Under the pieces are notes generated by a model. The model made no database searches, was not told where the DNA came from, and saw only the letters and a program-made list of their open reading frames with translations. The position numbers were made by a program, and so were the translations under genes. Positions 49,713 through 58,691 of a stretch of DNA of 64,000 bases are shown piece after piece (position 1 is the first letter of the stretch; every line of letters starts with the position of its first letter). Where the stretch lies: positions 53,353 through 117,352 of the forward strand of contig NZ_PVTI01000009.1 of the NCBI RefSeq assembly GCF_003002895.1. Direction: 5' to 3'. This DNA is from Knoellia remsis. GTDB taxonomy: Bacteria; Actinomycetota; Actinomycetes; Actinomycetales; Dermatophilaceae.

Positions 49713-51302
49713 TCAGGCCTGGGGTTCGGTGATGCGCTCGCGCAGTTCGCGCGCCAGGATCTTGCCGGTGGCGTTGCGGGGCAGCTCGTCGACGAAGTGC
49801 ACCTCGCGCGGCACGACGTGACGGGCCCGGTTGGCCTTGACGTGCTCCTTGACCTCGTCCTCGGTGAGGGACTCGCCGTCGCGCAGGGCGATGAACGCAG
49901 CCAGCCGCTGTCCGAACTCGGGGTCGGGGACGCCGAAGACCGACACCTCCCGCACCGCCGGGTGCTCGACGAGCAGGGACTCGACCTCGATGGGGTAGAC
50001 GTTCTCGCCGCCGCTCACGATCATGTCGTCGTCGCGGCCGTCGATGAAGTAGAGCCCGTCCCTGACGTGCCCCATGTCGCCGGTGGAGACGAGGCCGTCG
50101 ACGAAGTCCTTGGTCTGGCCGGACGTGTAGCCGTCGAAGACGAGCTCGTTGCCGGCGAAGATGCGGCCGGTCTCGCCATCGGTGACCTCGCGACCGTCCT
50201 CGTCGAGGAGCTTGACGATCGTGCCGAGCGGGGGAGTGCCGGCGGTGTCCGCGTCGCGTCGCAGGTCGGCGGGCGTCGCGATGCACACCCACGACGCCTC
50301 GGTGGAGCCGTAGAGGTTGTAGAGCACGTCGCCGTACTCGTCCATGAACCGCTGGGTGAACCCGTGCGGGTAGGCCGAGCCCGACGTCGCGACGACCCGC
50401 AGCCGAGGGCGGCGGGCCTTGCCGCCGGGGTCGCTCGGCAGCTCCATCATCCGCTGGAGCATGACGGGCACGGCGAACATCGCGTCGCACTGCTCGCGTT
50501 CGAGGGTGTCCTTGGCGACCTGCGGGTCGAACTTGCGCTGCAGGATGATCGTCGCGCGCAGGGCGAAGCTGAGCTGCATCGCGGCGTAGCCCCACGTGTG
50601 GAAGATCGGCGCGCTGATGAGGATGGTGTCCTCCGCGCGCAGCGGGATTCGGTCGATGACCGTGACGAGGGGACCGAACCCGGACGGGGTCTTGCGGGGC
50701 GCGCCCTTGGGCGTGCCGGTCGTCCCCGAGGTCAGGATGATCGTGCGGCCGTTCTTGTTGGGCTTGTCCACGGTCTCCGGGACCGGCGTCGCGTCGACGT
50801 CGGCGACCCAGTCGCTCTCGCGGATGACGGGGAGCGTGTCCGGCAGCTCGGACACCGCCGCGTCGAACTCGTCGTCGTGGATGACGCCGGTGACGCCCTG
50901 CTCCTCGACGACGCCGGCCAGCTGGCCGCCGGACAGGCCGGTGTTGAGGAGGACGAGGTCGACGCCGATCGCCGACGCCCCCGTCATGATCTCGACGGCG
51001 CCGACGTGGTTGCGGGCGAGAAGCCCGAGCTTGTCACCGGGGCGGAATCCCTTGGCGCGCAACGCCTCCGAGGTCCGCATGGACCGGTCGAGCAGCTCGC
51101 CGTAGGTGACGCGCCCGCGCTGGTCGTCGACGATCGCCACCCGCTTGGGGCTGCGGGCCGCGGCCTGCCTGAGCTCGCCGGCGAGGCCGAAGCCCCACCG
51201 GGCGAGCGTGTAGAGCTGACGGGCCTGACGGTGCGGCGGGCCCGGGGTGAGCATGCCTCGCTTGGCCATGACCACGCCGACCGTGGCCAGGTTGATGCCC
51301 AT
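49713..51302 (-). CDS. Acyl-CoA synthetase (AMP-forming, FadD-like)
   Basis: 529 residues. Activates a fatty acid to acyl-CoA. Motifs: ILTSGTTGTPKGAPRK (ATP loop, about 190-205), YNLYGSTEAS (A5), LVSTGDMGHVRDGLYFIDGRDDDMIVSGGENVYP (A7/A8) and catalytic Lys in LPRNATGKILARELRE near the end. The first gene of the pair encodes an SCP2-domain protein 5 bases upstream, so lipid binding and activation are probably coupled. Chain length not predictable. Confidence 0.9.
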   Translation of the reverse strand: MGINLATVGVVMAKRGMLTPGPPHRQARQLYTLARWGFGLAGELRQAAARSPKRVAIVDDQRGRVTYGELLDRSMRTSEALRAKGFRPGDKLGLLARNHVGAVEIMTGASAIGVDLVLLNTGLSGGQLAGVVEEQGVTGVIHDDEFDAAVSELPDTLPVIRESDWVADVDATPVPETVDKPNKNGRTIILTSGTTGTPKGAPRKTPSGFGPLVTVIDRIPLRAEDTILISAPIFHTWGYAAMQLSFALRATIILQRKFDPQVAKDTLEREQCDAMFAVPVMLQRMMELPSDPGGKARRPRLRVVATSGSAYPHGFTQRFMDEYGDVLYNLYGSTEASWVCIATPADLRRDADTAGTPPLGTIVKLLDEDGREVTDGETGRIFAGNELVFDGYTSGQTKDFVDGLVSTGDMGHVRDGLYFIDGRDDDMIVSGGENVYPIEVESLLVEHPAVREVSVFGVPDPEFGQRLAAFIALRDGESLTEDEVKEHVKANRARHVVPREVHFVDELPRNATGKILARELRERITEPQA

Positions 51303-51307
51303 GGAGG

Positions 51308-51757
51308 TCAGCCCTTCGGCATGTCGAACCAGTTCTGGAACGCCATGGCTGCTGCGAGGTCACCGCGGGCCTTGACCTTGCCCATCATGACCATCATCGT
51401 CGGGTTGCCGGAGCCGGTGATGAGCTTTGCGAACTCGGCCGGGCCGAGCATGATCGAGGTCTTCGGCTCTTCGGTCGGGTCCTTCTCGGTCGTGACGGTG
51501 CCGTCCTTGACGACGACCGCATAGGTGTCGTCGCTGCCACCCGGACCACCGGTGATGCGCCAGTTGACGCGGGCGTCGGCGCCCTTGGCCTTCTCGGGGT
51601 TGAACATCTCGGGGAAGCGGTCGAAGATCCCGTCGAGGATCGCCTGACGGTGCTCGCCGCCCATGATCTCGTTGATCTCCTTGTCGGAGAGCTTCTTGAC
51701 GATCTGGGCGAACTCCGCCGGGCTCATCGTGGCGAAGGTGCTGGGGTCGAGGTCCAT
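51308..51757 (-). CDS. SCP2 sterol-carrier domain protein
   Basis: 149 residues. MSPAEFAQIVKKLSDKEINEIM leads into an SCP2 fold (RVNWRITGGPGGSDDTYAVVVKDG ... TSIMLGPAEFAKLITGSGNPTMMVMMGKVKARGDLAAAM). SCP2 proteins bind acyl-CoA or sterol-like lipids. Forms an operon with the acyl-CoA synthetase. The promoter has a CTACTT/AAGTAG palindrome. Confidence 0.88.
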   Translation of the reverse strand: MDLDPSTFATMSPAEFAQIVKKLSDKEINEIMGGEHRQAILDGIFDRFPEMFNPEKAKGADARVNWRITGGPGGSDDTYAVVVKDGTVTTEKDPTEEPKTSIMLGPAEFAKLITGSGNPTMMVMMGKVKARGDLAAAMAFQNWFDMPKG

Positions 51758-51799
51758 CTCGAGGTTCCTCCTCGTTGAGGGTGGCTGTCGTTCACGACC

Positions 51800-51817
51800 C
51801 TACTTGCAGGTAAGTAG
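51800..51817. promoter_or_regulatory. CTACTT-N6-AAGTAG operator candidate
   Basis: A perfect 6-base inverted repeat with a 6-base spacer, 43 bases before the SCP2 start. The form fits a TetR-type fatty-acid regulator site (FadR/FasR-like), inferred from the operon's lipid role only. Confidence 0.45.
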
Positions 51818-51894
51818 CCGCGACAATGTGTTGCGGGAACTTGTCTGCGTGCCCGTGGTCACATCAGTGGCGGTCCCCGGGACGAGATCGAGCC

Positions 51895-53745
51895 TCAGAG
51901 GAAGATCTGCCAGCCCATGCCGATCTGCTTGCGGGTGAGGAAGCCGCCGCGCCCATTGCCCGGATACAGGTAGAACGTCCCGTCCATGGCGATGGCCCCG
52001 ATGTCGGCACGTCCGTCACCGTTGAAGTCCCGCAGCGGCAGCACCGCCCCGAACCCGCCCCACCCGGACCCGATCTGACGGCGCGCCGCGAAGCCGCCGG
52101 CACCGTTGCCGGCATAGAGCCAGAGCCGGCCGGCCGTGTCGAGCGCAACCAGGTCGGCGCGGCGGTCGCCGGTCGTGTCTCCCGACTGGAAGACAGCGGT
52201 GTAGATCTGCCAGCCGGTGCCGATCTGGCGTGACGCCACGATGCTGGTGGACGTCCTGGTCTCGTAGAGCCGGAGCGCGCCGTCAGCCGTCACACCCACG
52301 ATGTCGGGCCGGCCGTCACTCGTGAGGTCGTGGCCCCCGTCGACGAAACGCATCGTTGACCAGCCCGAGCTTCCGACGCGATAGCCGCTGCCGTCTCGCC
52401 TCAGGGCAGTCAGCGCCGGGCCGTAGCAGAGCACCTCGGAGGCCCCGATGACGTCGACGTCGCCGGGAGCGACGCGCTCGCAGATGGACTGGTCGGCCTT
52501 GAAGGCGGCGAACCTGCTGCCCCAACCCCCGGTGCCGTTCGTCGGGTACACGTAGGAGGTGCCCGTTCCGGCCGCGCTGACCGGCCTGCGCGCGATGACA
52601 TCGACCTTGCGGTCGCCGGTGACGTCGGCAACCGCGAAGACATTCGTCGACGGCATGGGCCGGATCGTCCTCGTGAGGGGACGGCTGTCGCCTGTCGCGC
52701 TGCGCGCGACGACCGAGACCGTGTATGCCGTCCCGTTGACCAAGCCTGCGACGTCCACCTGCGTCGACCCCGCCTTGACCGGGACGTCGCGGACGATGCC
52801 GCCGGGGTTGACCGTGACCCGCCAGCCGGTGAGACCGCGAACCTCGCTGTCGGCAGGAGCGACCACGACGCGGGCCGCCCGCGGGTGCGGGGTGATCCAC
52901 CCCGTCGGAGTGCGCGGTCGGAGGGTGAAGTCGTACTGGGGGAGGTTGAGCGTGTGGCGCTGTTCCCCGTAGGCGACCCACTCGCGGCCGTCACGGTAAT
53001 AACGGCGTTCGTTCCCCGCGAGGTCGGTCACCGCGACGATGTCCAGTGGGTACGTGCCGGCAGAGTCGCCGGACACCGGCACGCGCCCGGCACCGCGAGT
53101 GATCGTCACGGCGCCACCCACCGACCCTGCGTCGTAGGGCAACTGCCACCAGGCGTCGACCGTGACCGTTCCCGGGTCGTCCACCGTCAGGGCGAGCGCA
53201 CCCGGGTCACCGCCGTAGACCGGACGTGTCGGCATCGACAGTGACGTGATGCGCGGTGGTGTCCTGTCCAGACCGCCGGTCACCGTGAAAGCGACGGCAG
53301 CCAGGTCGAAGGCGTGGGTGAACGGGCCTTCCGAGAGCGCAGGCGACCGCGTGATGCCCTTGCCCAGCGTGGCGTAGTGGATGCTCTTGCCGGAGGTGTC
53401 GGTGAGCGAAACCCTCTCGACCGAGTAGCGGCCGGAGACGCTGCCCCTCGGCACGGTGAGGGTGAAGCGTCCGCCCTCCTGCCACGCCTGCTGGAGAGTG
53501 ATGGTGTGGGGGTACTCGCTGCTCGTGAAGCGGACCTCGATGGTCGCGAGGGCGACGTCATCGACGGCGTCGATGGCGACGGTCACGGGTCCACCCACGG
53601 CGGCACTGGCCGGGCTGGCCGTGATGGCGCGCAGGGTCGGGTACTCGGTGTCCGCGGTCTCGGCGCGGGCCGGGCCGGCCAGGACGCCGGCCCCGACGAC
53701 GGCGGTTGCCAGGGCAGCCACAAGACGACGCAGCTTCGTGCGCAT
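51895..53745 (-). CDS. Secreted FG-GAP/VCBS-repeat protein
   Basis: 616 residues. Sec signal peptide LRRLVAALATAVVGAGVLAG ending ARA (about 29). An Ig-like N-terminal region (about 35-270, PTLRAITASPASAAVGGPVTV), a fibronectin-III-like segment (about 310-355) and a C-terminal FG-GAP propeller: repeats with D-x-x-x-D-R-x-A-D-L (DTTGDRRADLVALD, DFNGDGRADIGAIA) and G-x-G-G-F. Such propellers bind Ca2+ and often carbohydrate or host surfaces. Monocistronic. No anchoring signal at the C-terminus. Confidence 0.85.
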   Translation of the reverse strand: MRTKLRRLVAALATAVVGAGVLAGPARAETADTEYPTLRAITASPASAAVGGPVTVAIDAVDDVALATIEVRFTSSEYPHTITLQQAWQEGGRFTLTVPRGSVSGRYSVERVSLTDTSGKSIHYATLGKGITRSPALSEGPFTHAFDLAAVAFTVTGGLDRTPPRITSLSMPTRPVYGGDPGALALTVDDPGTVTVDAWWQLPYDAGSVGGAVTITRGAGRVPVSGDSAGTYPLDIVAVTDLAGNERRYYRDGREWVAYGEQRHTLNLPQYDFTLRPRTPTGWITPHPRAARVVVAPADSEVRGLTGWRVTVNPGGIVRDVPVKAGSTQVDVAGLVNGTAYTVSVVARSATGDSRPLTRTIRPMPSTNVFAVADVTGDRKVDVIARRPVSAAGTGTSYVYPTNGTGGWGSRFAAFKADQSICERVAPGDVDVIGASEVLCYGPALTALRRDGSGYRVGSSGWSTMRFVDGGHDLTSDGRPDIVGVTADGALRLYETRTSTSIVASRQIGTGWQIYTAVFQSGDTTGDRRADLVALDTAGRLWLYAGNGAGGFAARRQIGSGWGGFGAVLPLRDFNGDGRADIGAIAMDGTFYLYPGNGRGGFLTRKQIGMGWQIFL

Positions 53746-53898
53746 GTCGACGGTCCTTCTCGAAGCGTGCCGATGCGCACGTTGCAGCCGGCCCCCAACG
53801 GTCGGCGCTCAGAATGTAGCGCCTCGGGGGCTGGCCGAACAGGGTTTTGCCGAACCTGCCGCGTGCGCTCAGCGCGTGGTGAGCTTTTGCCCGCCGGC

Positions 53899-56751
53899 TC
53901 AGGACTTCTTGGTGGCCTTCTTCGTCGTCTTCTTGGCGGCGGCCTTCTTCGTGGTCTTCTTCGCCGTCTTCTTGGCGGCGCGCTTGCGGGTGCTCGGGCC
54001 CTTGGCGCGCTTCTCGGCGAGCAGCTCGAAGGCCCGCTCCTGGGTCAGCGTCTCGACGTCGTCGTCACGGCGCAGCGTCGCGTTGGTCTCGCCGTCGGTG
54101 ACGTACTCGCCGAAGCGGCCGTCCTTGACCACGACCGGCTTGCCGGAGACCGGGTCCGGACCGAACTCCTTGAGCGGCGGCTTCGCGGCCGCGCGACCCC
54201 GCTGCTTGGGCTGGGCGTAGATCGCCTCGGCCTCCTCGAGCGTGATGTCGAACAGCTGCTGCTCGGTCGTGAGCGAACGCGAGTCCGTGCCCTTCTTGAG
54301 GTACGGACCGTAGCGGCCGTTCTGCGCCGTGATCTCGACCTGCTTCTCGGTCTGTATGCCGTCCTCGCCGGTCACCGTCTCCGTCACCGTCCCGACGACG
54401 CGGGGGAGGGAGAGCAGCTTGAGCGCCGTCTCGAGGTCGATCGTCGCGAGGTCCATGTCCTTGAACAGCGATGCGGTGCGCGGCTTGACCTTCGCCTTGC
54501 CCTTGAGGTTCGCGAGCTCCTCGGGCAGCACCTCGGTGACATACGGCCCGTAACGCCCGGCCTTGGCGACGATGTCGCGCCCGGTCTCGGGGTCCTGGCC
54601 GAGGACGCGACCGTCGTCGGCGGCGGTCGCCAGCAGCTCGCGCGCCTTCTCGGGCGTCATCTCGTCGGGGGCGATGTCGTCGTTGATCGTGGCCCGTCGC
54701 GGCGTGGATTCCTGTGTCGCAGAACCCGACTCGGCACCCCCGTCGGAGGATCCCTCGGAAGGCGACTCACCGGCATACGACTCACTGATCTCACCGGTGA
54801 CGGGGTCGACACCGGCGGGCGCGACCTCCTCGACGTACGGCCCATACCGGCCGACGCGCACGACGATGCCGTCGCCGATGTCGATCGTCGAGACCTCGCG
54901 GGCGTCGATGTCACCGAGGTCGGAGACGAGGTCGCGCAGCCCCTCGCTCGAGCGGGCCTCGTCGCCGAAGTAGAAGCGGGACAGCCACGCGACGCGCTGC
55001 TCGTCGCCGCGGGCGATCTCGTCGAGGTCCTCCTCCATCGTCGCGGTGAAGTCGTAGTCGACGAGACGGGTGAAGTGCTCCTCCATGAGCCGGGTCACCG
55101 CGAACGCGAGCCACGACGGGACGAGCGCGCTGCCGCGGTTCGAGACGTAGCCGCGGTCCTGGATCGTGCCGATCGTGCTCGCGTAGGTCGAGGGGCGGCC
55201 GATGCCCTTCTCCTCCATGGCCTTGACGAGCGTGGCCTCGGTGTAGCGGGCCGGGGGAGAGGTGTCGTGACCGTCGGCCTCCGCGCGCAGCACCTCCAGG
55301 CTTGCGCCCTCGCCGAGCTTGGGCAGACGCCGCTCCTCGTCGCGTTCGGCGTTGCGCTGCTCGTCCCGGCCCTCCTCGTAGGCCGCGAGGAAGCCGCGGA
55401 AGGTGATGACCGTGCCGCTTGCGCTGAACTCGACCTGCTCGGCCGGAGCCCCGGCGGCCAGCGACGCGCCGAGCTTGACGGTCGCGGTCGACCCGCGCGC
55501 GTCGGCCATCTGCGAGGCGACGGTGCGCTTCCAGATGAGCTCGTAGAGCGCGAACTCGTCGCCGCGCAGCTCACCGGCGACCTGGGCCGGCGTGCGGAAG
55601 CGGTCACCGGCGGGGCGGATGGCCTCGTGCGCCTCCTGCGCGTTCTTGACCTTCTTGGCGTAGTTGCGCGGCGCCTCGGGGACGTAGTCCGCGCCGTAGA
55701 GGTCGCGGGCCTGCTGCCGGGCCGCGCTGAGCGCCGACTGCGACAGGGCCGTCGAGTCGGTGCGCATGTAGGTGATGTAGCCGTTCTCGTAGAGCCGCTG
55801 CGCGACCCGCATCGAGTTCTTGCTCGACAGGCGCAGCTTGCGCGACGCCTCCTGCTGCATCGTGCTCGTGGTGAACGGCGCGCTCGGGCGGCGGGTGTAG
55901 GGCTTCTCGGCGACGCTCGTCACCGTCACGGAGGCGGCGAGGACGGCCTCGGCGATGCCGCGGGCGGTCGCCTCGTCCAGGTGGGCGACGTCGCCCTTGA
56001 GGGTGCCGTCGTCGGCGAAGTCGCGACCGCTCGCGACCCGGCGGCCGTCGACCCCGGTGAGGCGGGCGGTGAACGCGTTGGTCTGCGCGTCGGGGGTGAA
56101 CTCGCCCTCGACGTCCCAGTAGTTGGCCGAGCGGAACGCCATCCGCTCCCGCTCGCGCTCGACGACCATGCGGGTCGCGACGGACTGCACGCGGCCGGCG
56201 GACAGACCCGCCTTGACCTTGCGCCACAGCACCGGCGAGATCTCGTAGCCGTAGAGGCGGTCGAGGATGCGGCGCGTCTCCTGCGCGTCGACCAGTGCGG
56301 TGTCGAGGTCGCGGGTGTTCGCGGCGGCGCGCTGGATCGCCTCGCGGGTGATCTCGTGGAAGACCATCCGCTTGACCGGCACCTTGGGGTCGAGCGTCTT
56401 GAGCAGGTGCCACGCGATGGCCTCGCCCTCGCGGTCCTCATCGGTGGCGAGGTAGAGCTCGTCGGCGTTCTTGAGCGCGGCCTTGAGCTCGCGCACCTTC
56501 TTCTTCTTGTCCGGGTCGACGACGTAGTAGGGCTCGAAGCTGCCGTTCTCGACGTCGACGCCGAAGCGGCCGAACGGGCCCTTCTTCATGTCGGCCGGCA
56601 TCTCCGACGGGGTCGGGATGTCCCGGATGTGGCCGACGGACGCCTCGACGTCCCAGTCGGCGCCGAGGTAGCCGGCGATGGTCTTGGCCTTGGCGGGGGA
56701 CTCGACGATGACGAGCTTGCGGCCCGAGCCGGCGGGGGTGGTCGTACTCAC
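53899..56751 (-). CDS. topA: DNA topoisomerase I
   Basis: 950 residues, type IA topoisomerase that relaxes negative supercoils. Toprim: KLVIVESPAKAKTIAGYLG (Glu at about 18) and DEDREGEAIAWHL; catalytic Tyr328 in ITYMRTDST. The C-terminal half has actinobacterial repeat domains without zinc Cys clusters, each with GRYGPYV-like strands, then a Lys/Ala/Thr tail (KKTAKKTTKKAAAKK) that helps bind DNA. GTG 56751. The acidic Ser/Gly insert near residues 655-685 is a linker. Confidence 0.95.
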   Translation of the reverse strand: MSTTTPAGSGRKLVIVESPAKAKTIAGYLGADWDVEASVGHIRDIPTPSEMPADMKKGPFGRFGVDVENGSFEPYYVVDPDKKKKVRELKAALKNADELYLATDEDREGEAIAWHLLKTLDPKVPVKRMVFHEITREAIQRAAANTRDLDTALVDAQETRRILDRLYGYEISPVLWRKVKAGLSAGRVQSVATRMVVERERERMAFRSANYWDVEGEFTPDAQTNAFTARLTGVDGRRVASGRDFADDGTLKGDVAHLDEATARGIAEAVLAASVTVTSVAEKPYTRRPSAPFTTSTMQQEASRKLRLSSKNSMRVAQRLYENGYITYMRTDSTALSQSALSAARQQARDLYGADYVPEAPRNYAKKVKNAQEAHEAIRPAGDRFRTPAQVAGELRGDEFALYELIWKRTVASQMADARGSTATVKLGASLAAGAPAEQVEFSASGTVITFRGFLAAYEEGRDEQRNAERDEERRLPKLGEGASLEVLRAEADGHDTSPPARYTEATLVKAMEEKGIGRPSTYASTIGTIQDRGYVSNRGSALVPSWLAFAVTRLMEEHFTRLVDYDFTATMEEDLDEIARGDEQRVAWLSRFYFGDEARSSEGLRDLVSDLGDIDAREVSTIDIGDGIVVRVGRYGPYVEEVAPAGVDPVTGEISESYAGESPSEGSSDGGAESGSATQESTPRRATINDDIAPDEMTPEKARELLATAADDGRVLGQDPETGRDIVAKAGRYGPYVTEVLPEELANLKGKAKVKPRTASLFKDMDLATIDLETALKLLSLPRVVGTVTETVTGEDGIQTEKQVEITAQNGRYGPYLKKGTDSRSLTTEQQLFDITLEEAEAIYAQPKQRGRAAAKPPLKEFGPDPVSGKPVVVKDGRFGEYVTDGETNATLRRDDDVETLTQERAFELLAEKRAKGPSTRKRAAKKTAKKTTKKAAAKKTTKKATKKS

Positions 56752-56829
56752 AGCGCACCGATTCCGATCTGATCACCTCGTGCAGCGGATTCGTCGCTGC
56801 TCCGACGAGGGAACGAAAGGGACGGTACA

Positions 56830-56855
56830 GGTATGCCGGCGCGCGCCGGTATGCC
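56830..56855. repeat. Two GTATGCCG words around CCGGCGCGCGCCGG
   Basis: GTATGCCGGCGCGCGCCGG followed by TATGCCGCC gives two direct copies (56831 and 56849) of the dispersed heptamer with a short palindrome between, upstream of topA. Confidence 0.7.
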
Positions 56856-56984
56856 GCCCGCTCACCTCCCGCTCCGGGCCCCAACTTTCCCGCCCCATGC
56901 GACAAGGTTGGGTGAGGTGCGACTACCGAAGCCGCACCTCACTCAAGGTTCTCGCATGGGGCGGGAAAGTTGAGGTGAGCGGGC
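56856..56984. repeat. 129-base nested palindrome between topA and merR
   Basis: Three nested pairings: outer GCCCGCTCACCTC (56856-56868) with 56972-56984; middle 21-base perfect arms 56882-56902 and 56952-56972 (CAACTTTCCCGCCCC...); inner GTGAGGTGCG with CGCACCTCAC. It lies in the divergent promoter gap. Large enough to extrude as a cruciform in supercoiled DNA. Confidence 0.8.
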
Positions 56985-57024
56985 GACAGACCGCAGCGGA
57001 CGGCATACGAAGCCGGAAAGCGGC

Positions 57025-57054
57025 TTGACCCTCACGCGACGGGAGGCGCCACGG
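57025..57054 (+). promoter_or_regulatory. MerR-type promoter candidate
   Basis: TTGACC (57025) followed by CCTCACGCGACGGGAGG, a weak dyad (CCTC/GAGG) in the spacer. Stretched spacers with a central dyad are typical of self-activated MerR/TipA promoters. No clean -10. Confidence 0.35.
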
Positions 57055-57062
57055 TGGTCTCC

Positions 57063-57869
57063 ATGACCACGACACACCACCCCTCGCGAGAGACTGCCCG
57101 GATGGACGAGCTGCTCACGGTGGGCCAGGTGGCCTCGACCTTCGGCGTGACGGTGCGCACCCTGCACCACTACGACGAGATCGGGCTGCTCAGCCCGTCG
57201 GAGCGCTCGCACGCCGGCTACCGGCTCTACACGCCGGAGGATCTCGAGCGGCTGGCGACGATCGTCACCTACCGGCGGCTCGAGCTGCCGCTCGACGAGG
57301 TGGCGGCGCTGCTGCGCGGGGAGGGCTCGATGCGCGAGCACCTGCTCCGTCAGCGGGATGCGGTCATGGCCAGGGTCGACGAGCTGTCGGCGCTGGTGGA
57401 CGCCATCGACACGAGACTGGAGCGAGAGATGCACGAGCAGCCGGCCACGACCGAGGACCTCAAGGAGGTCTTCGGCGACGGGTTCAGCGACGAGTACCAG
57501 GCCGAGGCGGAGCAGCGCTGGGGCGACACCGACGCATGGAAGCAGTCGTCGGAGCGCACCAAGCGCTACACCAAGGCGGACTGGGAGCAGGTCAAGACCG
57601 AGCAGGACGAGGTGAACGCGGCGTTCGTCGCGGCGCTGCAGTCCGGTGAGCCGGCGACGAGCGAGGCGGCGATGGACGCGGCCGAGCAGGCGCGCCTGCA
57701 GATCGACCGCTGGTTCTACGACTGCTCGCCGGAGTTCCACCGGAATCTCGGTGACCTCTATGTCGAGGACCCGCGGTTCACCGCGACGTACGAGGAGATC
57801 GCGCCGGGGCTGGCGCAGTATGTGCGGGACGCGATCCACGCCAACGCCGACCGCGCTGCCGGGGCGTGA
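57063..57869 (+). CDS. MerR-family regulator with TipAS ligand domain
   Basis: 268 residues from ATG 57063; ATG 57102 (MDELLTVGQ) is also possible. N-terminal MerR helix-turn-helix: TVGQVASTFGVTVRTLHHYDEIGLLSPSERSHAGYRLYTPEDLERL, then a dimer coil. The C-terminal TipAS domain (EQARLQIDRWFYDCSPEFHRNLGDLYVEDPRFTATYEEIAPGLAQYVRDAI) binds thiopeptide-like or other drugs in TipA, with the conserved Cys in WFYDCSPE. Probably an autoregulated multidrug sensor. Confidence 0.9.
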   Translation: MTTTHHPSRETARMDELLTVGQVASTFGVTVRTLHHYDEIGLLSPSERSHAGYRLYTPEDLERLATIVTYRRLELPLDEVAALLRGEGSMREHLLRQRDAVMARVDELSALVDAIDTRLEREMHEQPATTEDLKEVFGDGFSDEYQAEAEQRWGDTDAWKQSSERTKRYTKADWEQVKTEQDEVNAAFVAALQSGEPATSEAAMDAAEQARLQIDRWFYDCSPEFHRNLGDLYVEDPRFTATYEEIAPGLAQYVRDAIHANADRAAGA

Positions 57870-57910
57870 GGCTGGGCCCGGCTGGGGCTGGTCGTTTTGC
57901 TCCCCAGGAG

Positions 57911-57961
57911 GGAAGCGCGAGGGTCCGGAGGGAAGGTTTCCGTCCGGACCCTCGCGTTTCC
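57911..57961. terminator. Hairpin after merR
   Basis: 19-base arms (57911-57929 and 57943-57961) with one mismatch around a 13-base loop, 42 bases after the merR stop; T-rich GTTTCC lies in the right arm. Terminator of merR. Confidence 0.7.
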
Positions 57962-58064
57962 GGCCGGTCGGCCGGGCGCGTGGGTATGCCGCCCGCGGGC
58001 CGTCTCGGGTCGGCTCGCCTGATGCCCGGGTCACCTGTCGTCGGGCTCGCCTAGGCTCGGCTGC

Positions 58065-58691
58065 GTGACCGGGACGGAACAGGGCCTCTTCATCGCCTTC
58101 GAGGGCGGCGACGGCGCGGGCAAGTCGACGCAGGTGCGGCTGCTCGCGTCGGCGCTCGAGGCGGCCGGTCGCGAGGTCGTCGTCACGCGCCAGCCCGGCG
58201 GCACGCCGCTCGGCGCGACGATCCGCGACCTCGTCCTGCACGGCGACCACGTCTCGCCGCGCGCCGAGGCGCTGCTCTTCGCCGCCGACAAGGCGCACCA
58301 CGTCGACGAGCTCATCCGGCCGGCGCTTGCGCGCGGAGCCGTCGTGGTCACCGACCGCTACACCGACTCGGCCGTCGCCTACCAGGGGGCCGGGCGCCTG
58401 CTCGGCGCCGACGAGGTGCACGAGCTGCAGATGTGGGCTGTGGACTCGCTCGTCCCCGACCTCACCGTCATCGTCGACGTCCCGTCCGAGGAGGGGCGAC
58501 GGCGGCGCGGCGAGGTCCACGACCGGCTCGAGTCCGAGGCCGATGTGTTCCACGAGGCGGTGCGGCAGCACTTCCTGGCCCTGGCGCAGGGGTCGCCGGA
58601 GCGCTACCTCGTCGTCGACGGCACCGCGTCGCCGGAGGAGATCCATGAGTCCGTCCTGGGCCGGCTGGCGTCGTCGGGGTTGCTGCCGTGA
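58065..58691 (+). CDS. tmk: Thymidylate kinase
   Basis: 208 residues. Phosphorylates dTMP to dTDP. P-loop FEGGDGAGKSTQVRLLA (about 13-29), TRQPGGTPLG (substrate loop), VTDRYTDSAVAYQGAGR (DRY motif) and a lid with RRRRGEVHDRLE. GTG start. Ends in a GTGA overlap with holB, the usual tmk-holB pair. Confidence 0.94.
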   Translation: MTGTEQGLFIAFEGGDGAGKSTQVRLLASALEAAGREVVVTRQPGGTPLGATIRDLVLHGDHVSPRAEALLFAADKAHHVDELIRPALARGAVVVTDRYTDSAVAYQGAGRLLGADEVHELQMWAVDSLVPDLTVIVDVPSEEGRRRRGEVHDRLESEADVFHEAVRQHFLALAQGSPERYLVVDGTASPEEIHESVLGRLASSGLLP

